Source: Selaginella moellendorffii (Eukaryota; Streptophyta; Lycopodiopsida; Selaginellales; Selaginellaceae). From it: a DNA stretch of 64,000 nt. Made by a program: the position numbers and the translations under genes. Location: positions 2,783,060-2,847,059 of the forward strand of contig NW_003314269.1 of assembly GCF_000143415.4 (NCBI RefSeq). The letters are read 5' to 3'. Positions 10,681-21,549 of the stretch are shown in pieces. Numbering within the stretch: position 1 is the first letter of the stretch; each line of letters starts with the position of its first letter. Below the pieces are notes generated by a model. The model did not search any database. It was given only the letters and a program-made list of their open reading frames with translations, and was not told where the DNA came from.

Positions 10681-12273
10681 ATTCTTATACTTGTTGATGC
10701 ATTGCGAAGTCATCGTAAGATTTCTGTCTGAATTCTCCAAAAATGGATTTTGGAGAGAGAGTACTCACTTGGTGAAGAGGGCTCTGCTCACAATCCTGGT
10801 TGCTTCGATGTAGCGATCTCACGCACTTCGAAGTGCTGCTGCTGGGGTTGGTGACCCATTTGGCGAAGCATTTCGTGTGCACTGCTTAGAGATTCAGACA
10901 CAATAATTTGCTGCGCAAGCAGCAACGCAGCGCTTGGTTTGCTTATTGTATTATCTTCACCACGTCCTCCCTTGCGGAATCCCTTTCAACAGAATCGGCA
11001 AGGGTTGCTTGAACAGATCCTTAACAACAAATATATCAAATGAGACAATAATTCAAAATATCAGTGTGTTTAAGAGAAAAGGAGCAAAGAGGCTCAAATG
11101 AAGGTTAACTGGATTTTGAAGCTTGTTGATTGTGAGTGGTAATGAAGAACTATCAAAAGCACGTGAGTAGCATCTGAGAATTGAAGTTGCAAATGTAGTA
11201 AAAGCATTGTTAAATCTCCTCATCCTTTTTGGTTGTGACCCTATATTCTATAAATTCTACAAACCTTACAGCTTTCTGTTCTAAAGCATGAGACACCGAA
11301 GTGTTATACAAGAATAATCTGGTTATTATTATTACTTGAATATTATAATTTTGTAATTAGCTTAGAAATATAGTAAAGACATTCAAATCCCCACAATAGA
11401 GACTTTCTTTGAAGAATTTTTACTGAGAAATACGAGAACAAGTTGTCATATAAACTTGAAACTATAAAAATGCGTTTCAGCTAATGCTTCTCAAGTTCCA
11501 TTTTCTTTCGGTGTCTCTTTGGGTTTTATTTTATCTTGGGTTTACAAGGTCCTTCGCATATCTAGAAAATATATTGCAATGCCTATATAATAACTGTTGC
11601 ATGCAATATAATAGCTACTGACTGTTTATTGAACGACAAAATTATGAGCTGCCATTCGACGATAGAATATACCGGGAATATCCAGGCTTGCTTACCTAGA
11701 TGCCACGTAGGCAGTTCTGCCACAGAAGAATGTCCGACCTGGCAGCCATCGCCACCGAGGCTTCAGCGAACTGCGAGGGCAAAGCCACATTCTTTGATCA
11801 GCAAAATCCTGGACGGAATGTGGAGGAGCACCACCATTCTGGAAGCGTTCGTTCTTTTCGTAATGGGTTGATTTCATTCTCATCTTGGGCAAGCGGCACG
11901 GTTTGGCGAATCGCGCATGGGGTTCATCCCAGTTCTCACCCCATTCTTGCCTTCGCCAAGCGGCCTTGCTTGATGATCAGAGCACGGTTTCGCGAATCGG
12001 ACCGATCGGACCTGCGAGAAAGACTGAGATTTTGCTCGAGCTTGCAGGAGCCCTGATCTCGCGCGGCTCCCCTGCGACTCCATCGCGCTCGACCTCAGCG
12101 GCAACCAGACGTCCCCGGGCGCCATCGCCGCCACAGAATCGCTCGAGGATAGGCTGCGACAGCGCGATTGATCCCCAATCTGCGAAAGAATGGAACTTTG
12201 CTCGAGAATGCAGAAGCGCTGATCATTTTGATTCACAATGCAAATAGAAAACCATCACACCGAGTGAATGAAG
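10681..12273. other. Intergenic, no supported gene
   Basis: A minus-strand frame near 10690-10875 contains a Cys/Ser segment (CFAKWVTNPSSSTSKCVRSL) that ends at a possible splice donor, but I could not connect it to other exons. 11000-11650 is AT-rich and featureless. 11650-12240 is GC-richer, with short overlapping ORFs on both strands and no recognisable domain. Confidence 0.4.
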
Positions 12274-12468
12274 CTACTTCTTGCCTTTCTTCCCCTTTCC
12301 TTTCTTACCCGGGGCTTGCTGCTCTTTCTCCTTGCCTTTCCCCTTCGGCTTCTTCATGGCTTTGGAGGATTCGGCTTGCTCCTTCTTCAGCTTCTCCTCC
12401 TCTTCCTCCTTCTTCTTCCTCGCTTCCTGCTTCTGGGGCTTCTCTTGGACCTTTAGCGCCCTTAAGCA
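12274..12468 (-). CDS. Small Lys-rich ORF, possible broken HMA-type protein
   Basis: From an ATG near 12478 the frame reads MCGPCLRALKVQ and then a very Lys/Glu-rich tail ending GKKGKGKKGKK. No organised domain is visible in this frame. In another frame just upstream (about 12477-12550) I read LTPTIKIKVVCNVGTCARKC, which resembles the first strand and metal loop of an HMA domain. The two parts are out of frame, and I found no convincing intron. It may be a decayed HMA/HIPP-like gene or an unrelated small basic protein. Confidence 0.3.
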   Translation of the reverse strand, partial: CLRALKVQEKPQKQEARKKKEEEEEKLKKEQAESSKAMKKPKGKGKEKEQQAPGKKGKGKKGKK

Positions 12469-12705
12469 AGGTCCACACATTTCCGTGCGCAAGTGCCTAC
12501 GTTACAAACGACTTTGATCTTGATCGTGGGCGTCAGGGCGGGGCATTTTGGACAAACCAAAATTATGAGAATTAACCCTCGAGATGAATGAAGTAAACGA
12601 CCATTTTATAGGGCTCCATACCAACGGCATGTGTACGGTATTTTTCACTTTGAGGAAACCTCGCCACTCCCCTCTTCACCGTCCTCGTCCTCGCCGCTCT
12701 CCTCT

Positions 12706-13991
12706 TCATTCGCCGCTCTCCTCCTCGTCCTCTTCATCGTCCTCACCACTCTTCTCTTCATCGTCCTCACCTGTCTCTTCGGCTGACGAAGTGGTTGGAG
12801 ATTTCGATTTCTTCCAAGGCGCCTCAACCTTTTGTATCACCATCTCATCATCCATGAACCCCTGCGCTTGCATCTCTGTACAAAACACCCACAGCGAGGT
12901 GTCTGCACACTCGGCAGAAACCTCACGAGGACGAATGTGCTCCTCAAACATGACTTGCGGATACACCTCCTCGGGGTACTTGGTCACGTACGGAACGAGC
13001 TCCGGCGCACCACCCAACCTCAGCTCCTCGCGGAAAAACCTCAGTAGCTCCTCCTCCTCCTCCTCGTCAGGCTTCTCGCGATAGTGGAAAAACGGGAGAA
13101 AGAAGCCCCGCGCCAGCCAATGCACCGTCACCGTTTTCGCGCAGTCCCAGTCGACAATGCTCTCGACGTGCCCCGAGCCGGGATCAACCAACACCTGCCC
13201 GCTGCCAAACTCGGGGTGACAAAGGAAGAACTTCTCCGGGAAATCGGGCTGGAAATCCTCCAGCCACTCGAGGATGATCTCCGCGTTGGCCCTGATCGAT
13301 CTGCCGTATAAGGGGCTGTCTCCATACAGCAGCAGCAACCCCTGGATCTGGTTCCAAGCATACTCCTTCCAAGTCGAATAGGGGCCGGGGCTGAGGCGAT
13401 CGCCCACGTCCATCCCGCGCGCCATGGCGATGGCCACGGCGCCGTCGCGCAGCACGCCCACGCACGGAGACCCGTCTGATGCGAGCGCCATGTCACCAAT
13501 CCCCTCCAGCGGGTGGCGGTACAGCTGGAGCGTCACGGCTGCCAGGTCGGACAGCACCCTCTTCCTCCATGCCACCGTGGAGCGGCTGTCCTCCCAAAGC
13601 TCCCACAGCCGTACACCGTCGGCCACGGGTAGAACCGCCAGGTAGGACGGTTCCCCCGTGTCGCGTAAGGGAGGGGCGGGCTTGCCACGTGGATCGGCCC
13701 CGCGACGACCGTGGGGCCGCCTAGCTGCGACAGGAAGAGAGTGGCCGCGTAGCCAGAGACCGCCTCTTGGTGAGAAATCCGGCTGTGGCGAGTGAGCGGG
13801 AGGCGAAGCGCGACGCGACGCTCGCTCCGACCCTTGTCTACCAGCAGTGTGTCGAGCACAAGGTTGTAGCTGCCACGGCCAAGGACGCCCTGGATGCGGA
13901 CACAGCAGCCCAGCACTTTCCCAATGATCCTCTCCAAGCGTCCCGGAAAGCAACCAAAACAGTCGAAGACGATGCGCCTGACACGCTCCAT
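12706..13991 (-). pseudogene. APH-fold phosphotransferase-like protein, copy B (frameshifted)
   Basis: This direct copy of the gene at 7808-9181 is near-identical over most of its length. The N-terminal part starts MERVRRIVFDCFGCFPGRL at 13989-13991. At about 13650, inside the block after YATRG, two extra bases relative to copy A shift the frame. The remainder (SYLAVLPVADGVRLWELW to the acidic tail) continues in a different frame and stops at 12706. The altered catalytic loop is the same as in copy A (CHPEF, GQVLVD), with VDWDCA in place of GDWDGA. The acidic tail is shorter. Unless an undetected intron removes the shift, this copy cannot make the full protein. Confidence 0.7.
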
Positions 13992-14100
13992 CTTGCAATA
14001 CCCTAAGCTATTGACAGTATCCCACGGTCCACATGAAGCCAGGGTTTGCACTGCGCTTTCAAATCCAAAGTCTAGTACTCGACTGACTCCATTTGCAGCG

Positions 14101-14133
14101 TTCTTTAGGGTTTATTTGAATGAGGGAATATTC
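14101..14133 (+). repeat. Junction repeat, copy 2
   Basis: This is the second occurrence of the 33-bp motif at 7779-7811. It starts right after the sequence CCATTTGCAGCG that both APH-like copies share upstream of their start codons. The copy A flank diverges at exactly that point. Confidence 0.7.
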
Positions 14134-14164
14134 CAGCCCTCCAAACTCTCCGTCTAGCCCACTC

Positions 14165-15535
14165 GCAGGGCTTTTACCTTGTCAACGCTGTGGAGCTTGA
14201 CGGTCCGCGCTGACTTCTTTCACAAGGAAACTTGGATGCCAACTTGGTTCTTTCAACTCGCTGGAGGACTGCAAGTCCTCATGCTTGAGCAGCCGGAAGA
14301 GGAACTCGTGTGGTCTGCTGTCCACCACCAAGATCACTGTGTGGACTCCTCAATAGTAAGAGGGCTGCTGGGTGAGCAAAAAAGAAAAGGACAGTCCGGA
14401 ATCTGATAAGTGTAACATCGTCTCCTTGAACAAGAACTCGTTGGCGACATTCTCGTTGAAGACCTTTTTGGCGCCCTCCGGATCGCCAGTCTTGGCCAGC
14501 GCATGCATCATGCCACGGGCATCACCTCGAACGCACGCAAATACCCTTACCTTGGACTTTTACCTGATTCCATAGATCGTTTCCAAGCATCGTTGACGTA
14601 CCTGAAGCATGAAGACCTTGTGTACAACATTCAGACTCAACATCTTCAGCATAACAAAGAGATCCTGTTGTAATGACTGATCTTTTGGTCTTGGAACCTA
14701 GTTTCATGGGATGGAATCTTGTGCTTGACACTGTTTATAGCTTGAAGACTGATATCCTCGATGCTCAAGTTGTGCAACACGTTCAAGTTCAGATCCAACA
14801 GTTCCTTGAAACCTTCAACAATGTCACCTCTTACCAATCGAGAGACTTATTCAAGGGCTCACCAAAGCACGGAGCGAGTTCCTCCGGAGTATGTGGAGGG
14901 GCCTTTAAGAAGAACCTGCCAACCAAGAGCAAATCTACATGCTTGAGAACATGCTCAACAAGACTGTGGAAAGCTTGATCCTTGTTCCTTTACTGAATCA
15001 GTCGCAAGAACTTGAAGTTTACCAGTGCTTCCGCTGATTTGAGCAACTCGACTGATGCAGCTAAAATCAACACCAAGCTCGCCAATTCTTAACGTTCCAT
15101 GCCCTCTAAAACTGCGAGGTCTTGCCTGGTCCGCCGCATGGCTACGAGCCTGGGGGAACACCAAGTATTATTTAGATCTCGTTTGTACTGGCATTACATT
15201 TACAAGTTTGTCTTATACAGGAGCGAGGACATAAGAACATTCACTTTGAACGCGTGTTTGTTGAAGATGTTTAGTTTTTATTATCTGGACTAGAAGAGGT
15301 AATGCCCATAGACTCCGTCCCACCACAGATCAGTAGCTCTGTAACGGCAACAATATGGTCTTCAGTCTTCTAGCAACAATTTCCCTCTCAGTGATATCAT
15401 CAGGTCCACTTAATCAACGGTCTCAGAGGTTCAGGTGCCGTCAAACTTGCACTGCGATTAATCTGGAGCAATCCATGTAAGGTTGGTTGAGTAGCTCCAT
15501 CCAGATGCAACTCCCCAACTTTGACCCAGACAAGG
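14165..15535 (-). repeat. Inverted duplicated segment, copy 2
   Basis: This is the reverse complement of 9350-10680 with small indels. Read on the minus strand it runs from the tract at 15530 through the PPR-like remnant at 14540-14425 to the block at 14245-14165. In copy 1 that last block lies at the opposite end. Together with the same-orientation APH-like genes, this makes a complex duplication: direct for the gene, inverted for the flank. Confidence 0.75.
14425..14540 (-). pseudogene. PPR-like gene remnant, copy 2
   Basis: On the minus strand this reads GDARGMMHALAKTGDPEGAK followed by KVFNENVANEFLFKET, a single pentatricopeptide-type repeat. This copy keeps the frame two bases longer than the one at 10410, but it stops soon after and has no flanking repeats. 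It is treated as a gene fragment inside the duplicated segment. Confidence 0.5.
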
Positions 15536-18500
15536 AGATGAGAGAATATTCTGGGATTGGAATATAACCTCTCATTCTAGCTAACCTGGCGGCCACAATA
15601 GGTGACCAAGAGGGATCATGACAGGCTTTGTCGTCGCAAGAACCCATGACCTGGATGTTGAAGATGTTGTAGTGAAACTGAAAATAAAATAATAAGGTTA
15701 TAAGAAAAGGAAAAAAGACAAAGGTGGTGTGAAGTTTAAAACCTTGTGAGAAATACTCTAAATGCAAACTAGACACCCAAAGTTGTGAGTACCCACATAC
15801 TTGGATCCTGGCTCAGGAAATGGTAATATGCACATGCAGCATCCTGTTGATCCCAACCTTGCCCCAAGGGAATGACCGAAACTAGAGAAGAAAGCGAGGT
15901 AGAAGGTGGGAAATGTTGCCCAATGGTGGTAACTGCAGATTTGGAGATGGATGGAATGGAATCATGTGAAAGAGAAGTGATCATAGCCAAGTGATAAAGG
16001 ATGTGGATGGTCTGGTACGAGCTCAATTGTGATGTCTTTGAATCTGGAACAAGCAGCAGTAGATGATGATAAACTCGCTGGAACGTCGTGAGAAGAGGTG
16101 GCACTTGCCCGCTGAGAAGCTGGAGCTGATGGAAGAGGGTGTCGGCTGCAGTCCACACCAAATAGTCTGCCAAGTTGCCTGGGGAAACCGGGTTCAACTG
16201 GCTGGAAGAGAGTTGCTCCAAAAGATGATGGCATAGATGATGTCGAGAAGTCCCAGCTGGATCTCGTGAATGACAAGTCCAAAAGAGGTGATGTTTGTTG
16301 CTCCTAATAGAGAATGATGTGCCAAATAGAATGATGGCCAAAATGTCCCAAAAGAAAGTGATGAAGGTGATATAAAACGGAATGAAAGTGAGATGGCACT
16401 TATAGTGATGAATGGGCAACGGTGTGGAGAGAACATGTTATGGAATTTTGTGACTGTGTTTGGATGTGCGAGATGGTGGGATGATGTGAAAGTATGTGAT
16501 GGCAAGAGCTGGAACCAATAGAGGAATCTTCATATGATCGGTAATGCAGCTTGAGCATGGAATCCAAGATAAGAGTCACCATGCCCAAGATAAACACAAA
16601 ATTGTCTAATTTATCATGTTATATAGATAAGGTTTAGTCATGATAATAATATGACCACTATATAACAATACATCATTATTGCAAAAAAATGGTGAAAAAT
16701 CTATATAGCTCTTGAACATTAGGATCTTGCTTAACCATGCTTAACCATTCCAGCAAACTTGCTATTGCCTTCCTCAAAGCTTGATAAAGTTTACCACACA
16801 ATATAGTCCAAACTTGTAATAAGTGTTTATTTGTGAAACTGTTCCAAGTATATAATTCTGCAATTTTGTTATTGTTAATTCTTAGAACACTTACTATCAT
16901 GATCGCAAGAGGTACAAATCCATTTTTATTATGTTAATTAATATTTCAAATGTACTTAAATTGGAAGGGCATAAGGATGGAATTCCTAGGTTAAATATTA
17001 CTATAGAGTTCTATGTCTTATATTGCTTAGTTACAATGACTCTAACAATACTGAGAAATAGGTATTTAATATTGCTAATATATAGCATTAAGTTCTCTCA
17101 TTATCTTCTATTATAATATACTGTTCCATATGTCTATTGTATAGTCCTAATAGCAATCCCATTTTGGGTAATAAATATTCAACAGTTTTGCAGCATATTC
17201 CCCATGAAGGTGGTGACCTCTTCTTCCCAGCTTCCACTCCTATCCACAAGGGAACTCCCTTGGAGTTGGTCCTGCTCATGGAGGCCCAAGATCCTCCGGA
17301 GGAGCGAGATTCAAGAGATTCCAGCATTTCCCAGATCTCGGCATCTGCAGCAGATGAGAAGTTCTTTGCTCCACATGCTGCCTTGGGAGCTTACACACGT
17401 TTCTTTGGGACCTATATCTACACTCTTGTCTATATTTTTGTACTAATCTGGTTTACAGGCACTCTTGTCTACCACTCCAAGCTCCGTGCACTTCATCCTG
17501 GAGTGTTACAACTTATGAGTTGCCACGCTTCCCTCTTGGTGGCCCAACTTCTCTTCATGGATTCTTTCACTCTTCATCCGCTGCCTACTCTCACAGATCA
17601 CTTCATCCAGTAGCAGCTCTTTATGAGGCATCAGACTTCCCCGATCAAAACTATTTTCCAGCATTTTTGAGGAGACTTTCCAGCTTGGGCACTTCATCCT
17701 TTTGGACCTGGAGGACCTGTTCATTATATCAGTCCAGGCCAAGATATGGCACAGGCATCTTCAACGAACTCTTCCTTAGCGGATCATCACAGCCACTCTT
17801 CGGATTTTCATGACGACTCGACCCACAGCTTTGCGACCTTCTCAGCCCGACTTCTATGGCTCTTTGGAGGAGTGCAGCTCACTGCTCTTCATCCACTTTC
17901 CAGCAGGACTCACTTGTCTTCCCACACACGGGCATCTTTTGCAGCATTTGTCACGACACTTCTTCATGTGACTTGGCACAGCAACATGAGTGGCCTTCTA
18001 CTCATTTGGAGGCATCCTTCCAGCTTCCAGGGCCAAGCTTCTTCAGTTCTCATGCCCAGACTTAGGGGCCACCCTTTATGGTGAGCTTTCCCCATTTCTC
18101 TTTTTCTTTTCTTTGTTTTTTTTTGTCTTTGTTCTTTCATTTTGTTTCTTCTCTTTCCAGAGTATACGCCATGTGTAAATTTGCAAGCAAGGATCCAGCC
18201 AGCCAAAAGCATTTTATCTATGAACAAGTAGGTTATAGGAGACCTATTGGCAGGAGAACACAGTCAAGTATTGCTTGTTTCTAGGGTAACATTTTTTTCT
18301 TTTAGCCTTTCTCTCTAAGCACCTACACATTACCGATATGCAGTAAGATCTAATGACTAGTAGGGCCCCTTGCCTACTAGATGGAAGCCACGTCAGCACA
18401 GCTGAAGCTACAATTGCCTCTAGGGCATAGTTAAGATTTTTCACTTGCTAGGCAGCGGGAGCAGCTCCCAGCCCTAGCAAAATTTGGGTGGCAGCACTCT

Positions 18501-19585
18501 AGTGCAGCAGCTAGGTGGTATAGATTTCCTCAGCAGCAGTGGCAGTAGTGACACTGTGGGAATAAATCTTCAGGCAACTATCACGGCTCTCTCGTGGCCT
18601 TGGTGTAGGGTTTAGAGCTCTCAACTCCAACTGGCGGGCACCAGCTCTTGACTGCATCAAGTTCTGAGCTATGTTTGTGAGTTAGACAGGTCTAGTGACT
18701 CTAGTGAGGCATTTAGCACAGGTTCTACCACAGCTTTGGATAGCCAAAGTAGCGACAAGATATTTGATCCATGGTTTACATTACCTTTTGATTATGTCTT
18801 GTGTGATTGGAGCAGGTTGCAAGGGCCTTCATTAGAGCACTACTTCCAGAATGTATTGAAAACCTATGGGTGGAAAGGGGTCTTGAACATGATAAATCCA
18901 GATGAAATAGCTACCAATTTGTGAGAGCTCCTTCTACTAGATGTAGCTAGGAGTACTTGGGGAGTGGGAAATACACATGGCATATTAAGGCATGTTGGGA
19001 TCAAAATTGGCATGTATGTTGAGCTCTACAAATCATCGATCCTATTCAATAAGCAATGGGGTTTAAACAAGTGATCAACAAGCAAGTGTACAATATCACT
19101 GCTCCTATAAGAATTTGACAGTAAGTAGAATTTTTTTCCTATGCTTCTCTTGCCCAGTGACTTCTCTTGCAGGTTGGTGTACGTTTGCTCCATAGAACAT
19201 ATGGATTCATACTATTATAGATAGCTTTTCTTATTTTGTGGTAGCTACTGAGGTGTGCATGAACATGTGTAGTGAAATAATCTTCAACCTTAATGTTGGC
19301 ACTGTGAAGCAGTTTTCATGGCTTATGCATAGGGATCATGCTAGGACATGGACGAGTGGTACTATAAAAGGCTCAACCACAAGTAGATTGGTTTGATCAT
19401 GAGTGCCACATAGAGCAGTAGCTGATGCTAGGAGTTTGGCAGCTCCTAGAGCTCCTCCAGAAGCTAAAGAGACCCATGGGAGGGTCACAAAGTTGGGCCG
19501 GTTTTGATCCATTGAATCCAATCAATTTCCATAGCTTATTTGAAATAATTGTAGTGGTAGTGAGTAGTGGAAGGCAGTGGCAAGG

Positions 19586-19672
19586 AGCGGCACAGCGGCA
19601 GCGGCAGTGAGTGACAACAGCAGGGAGCGGCAGCGGCAGCGGCAGCAGCAGGGAGGAGCAGCGGCAGGAGCC
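19586..19672 (+). repeat. CAG/CGG-rich imperfect trinucleotide tract
   Basis: This is an imperfect run of GCGGCAG and CAGCAG units. It yields Ser/Gly or Arg/Gln-rich frames depending on phase. It accounts for the low-complexity start of the ORF at 19611. Confidence 0.6.
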
Positions 19673-21262
19673 ATGGCCAGGCGCCAACATTTGGAAGGAG
19701 CAGGCAGTAATGTCAAAAGTCCGCAAGTTTGATGACAAGTTCTATGATATCGAGCTTCTCCCAAAGGTGGGACTTTGCCTGACTGATCGACACAGCTACC
19801 ATGTCAAACGAGAGAAAATGGATCGAGTTTGGGACATGGCGCAAGTGGATCAAGAGACGGAGCGTCTTTGCGCACGAGACAAGGACTTAACCGGCTACAA
19901 AGTTGCATGGTTATGGCTCAATACATTTGCAACGCTGAAGGACAGATTCACCGTCGAGTTTTCCAGAGCAACAACTATACCAATGGGCAAGTGAGTATTA
20001 GCTTTGCTCGGGCATTTGCAGTAAAGCTCACAAGAGATCAAGTGAATTGGTACTCCTATGCAGTTTCTAGAGCGACTAACCTGAAGAAGATGCAAGAGAA
20101 AAGAGCAAGGAAGAAGTAGTAGCCGGTCCGCAAAAGCCCACGAAAAGCAGTGACAAGGTTGAAACTTAGCTCCGACAATGATGATGACGGCGAACGCTGA
20201 GCCTCAACCTAAAACTCGGACAAGTGACAGTGGTAAAAATGGTGATAATTGGTACCAAAACCTAGGCTAAACCTAGAAGCATCTCTAATGCAACCACTCT
20301 TCACTATACTGTTGGTTCTGTTCAACAATCTAAGATTTCATATTCTATGGTGGTCCTTAGTAGGTGGGAGAAGTTACTACGAGCAAAGTACAAAGCTTTT
20401 TGTGCTGTTAGCTCAACATTGAAGAAGGCTTTTGACGTTGAGGACAAGAAGTAAGTATCAGTACGAAACTACCACCTCAGCATTGTCAACATGCAACTGT
20501 TTTGCACCACACAAGCTTGAATATGGATGCGTTTTCCATCTGTGAACTACACTCTTGATCTTTTTAAATTGGTTGCAATGATAATCCTGATTGTTTGTTG
20601 TTTCTTGAGCTACAACAAAATGCTCAATGTAATGAGCATATGAAACGAGTGAACAAGGCCAAGTTGGTGCAGCTAGATAGTGAACAGGATATTCTACTGC
20701 AACATATAATTGAGCACTTGACACAACTTTCTGGAGACAAGGTGAAAATTGCTCTTCCACGCAGCAAAAACTTCAAAAAGTCACGGGCAGTGATCTTACA
20801 ACAAAAGCAGAAGTACGAATTTTTGTTGGAAACCTTGAACGAGACGAGGACAAGCTGTTAAGGAATGCCAAACTTTCAAAGGAGAAATCTTGGGATCTCT
20901 ACTCCAGTGTATGAAGATCTTTTGAGGCTCACTTTCGTGATTTTTCTGCAGTTGAGAGCTCGTTGAAAGCTGGAGAACTCCAATATTCAAAGGCAACACC
21001 AGTGACAGCACTTATCAATGGTGTTCTATCAACAACAACTACAACTTGCCTCGTGGAATATGGCAAATACAACTTTTGTAAAGAACACATACTTGACAGA
21101 AGAAGTACAATCTTAACACCATGTAAATGTAAGTATTTTCTTTTTTCTTAAATTTCTACATGCTAATAACAGGTGTGTACCGCCCCTTTTGCTTTGTTGC
21201 TGCGTTTGGCAAAGGAAACATATTTTTCATTGTTTTTTTCACACTACTACATTTGGTTTGTG

Positions 21263-21322
21263 GAGTATTGACTCTTTCAAGCTATCTCATTCGAGTATTG
21301 ACTATTTCAAGCTATCTCATTG
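21263..21322 (+). repeat. 30-bp tandem duplication
   Basis: Two adjacent copies of a 30-bp unit starting GAGTATTGACT and ending CTATCTCATT, with one or two mismatches, are followed by a shorter partial third copy. It lies just 3' of the Crinkler-type ORF. Confidence 0.7.
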
Positions 21323-21549
21323 AAGCTATCTCAGCAAATCCATTGTGCTAGAAAATGCTATCTATAAATTTAAAGATAGGAAAAGAGGTGGGATTGTAAA
21401 CACACTATTTTAAAAAAATCAAATCCAACTTGGAGGAAAGTAACAAAATGCCATAAAAACATTCTATAAGTTTTTAGCAAACCATTGGACCATACTCTGT
21501 GTTGCGTTTAGAACACCACCTCACTTTATACTCGTACCTCAGTTTGTAC

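Larger units (their letters stand above)
15536..21549. other. Six-kb gene-poor region with unrecognised ORFs
   Basis: No known domain is seen here. The longer open frames are 15769-16419 (-, 216 codons, Ser/His/Leu-rich), 17137-17613 (+, 158 codons, one hydrophobic segment) and 19611-20119 (+), which contains MSKVRKFDDKFYDIELLPK and a Trp-containing charged stretch. A further set of broken plus-strand frames runs from 18736 to 20860 (for example MDSQSSDKIFDPWFTLPFDY and a Lys/Gln-rich helical piece near 20640-20860). These may be parts of a decayed transposon or lineage-specific gene, but I saw no transposase, integrase or reverse transcriptase motif. The DNA is AT-rich in 16400-17200 and 20900-21500. 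Confidence 0.35.

Noticed and set aside
15769-17613. ORFs of 158-216 codons as candidate genes
   Set aside because: No domain, biased composition and no convincing exon partners. Mentioned only in the region note.
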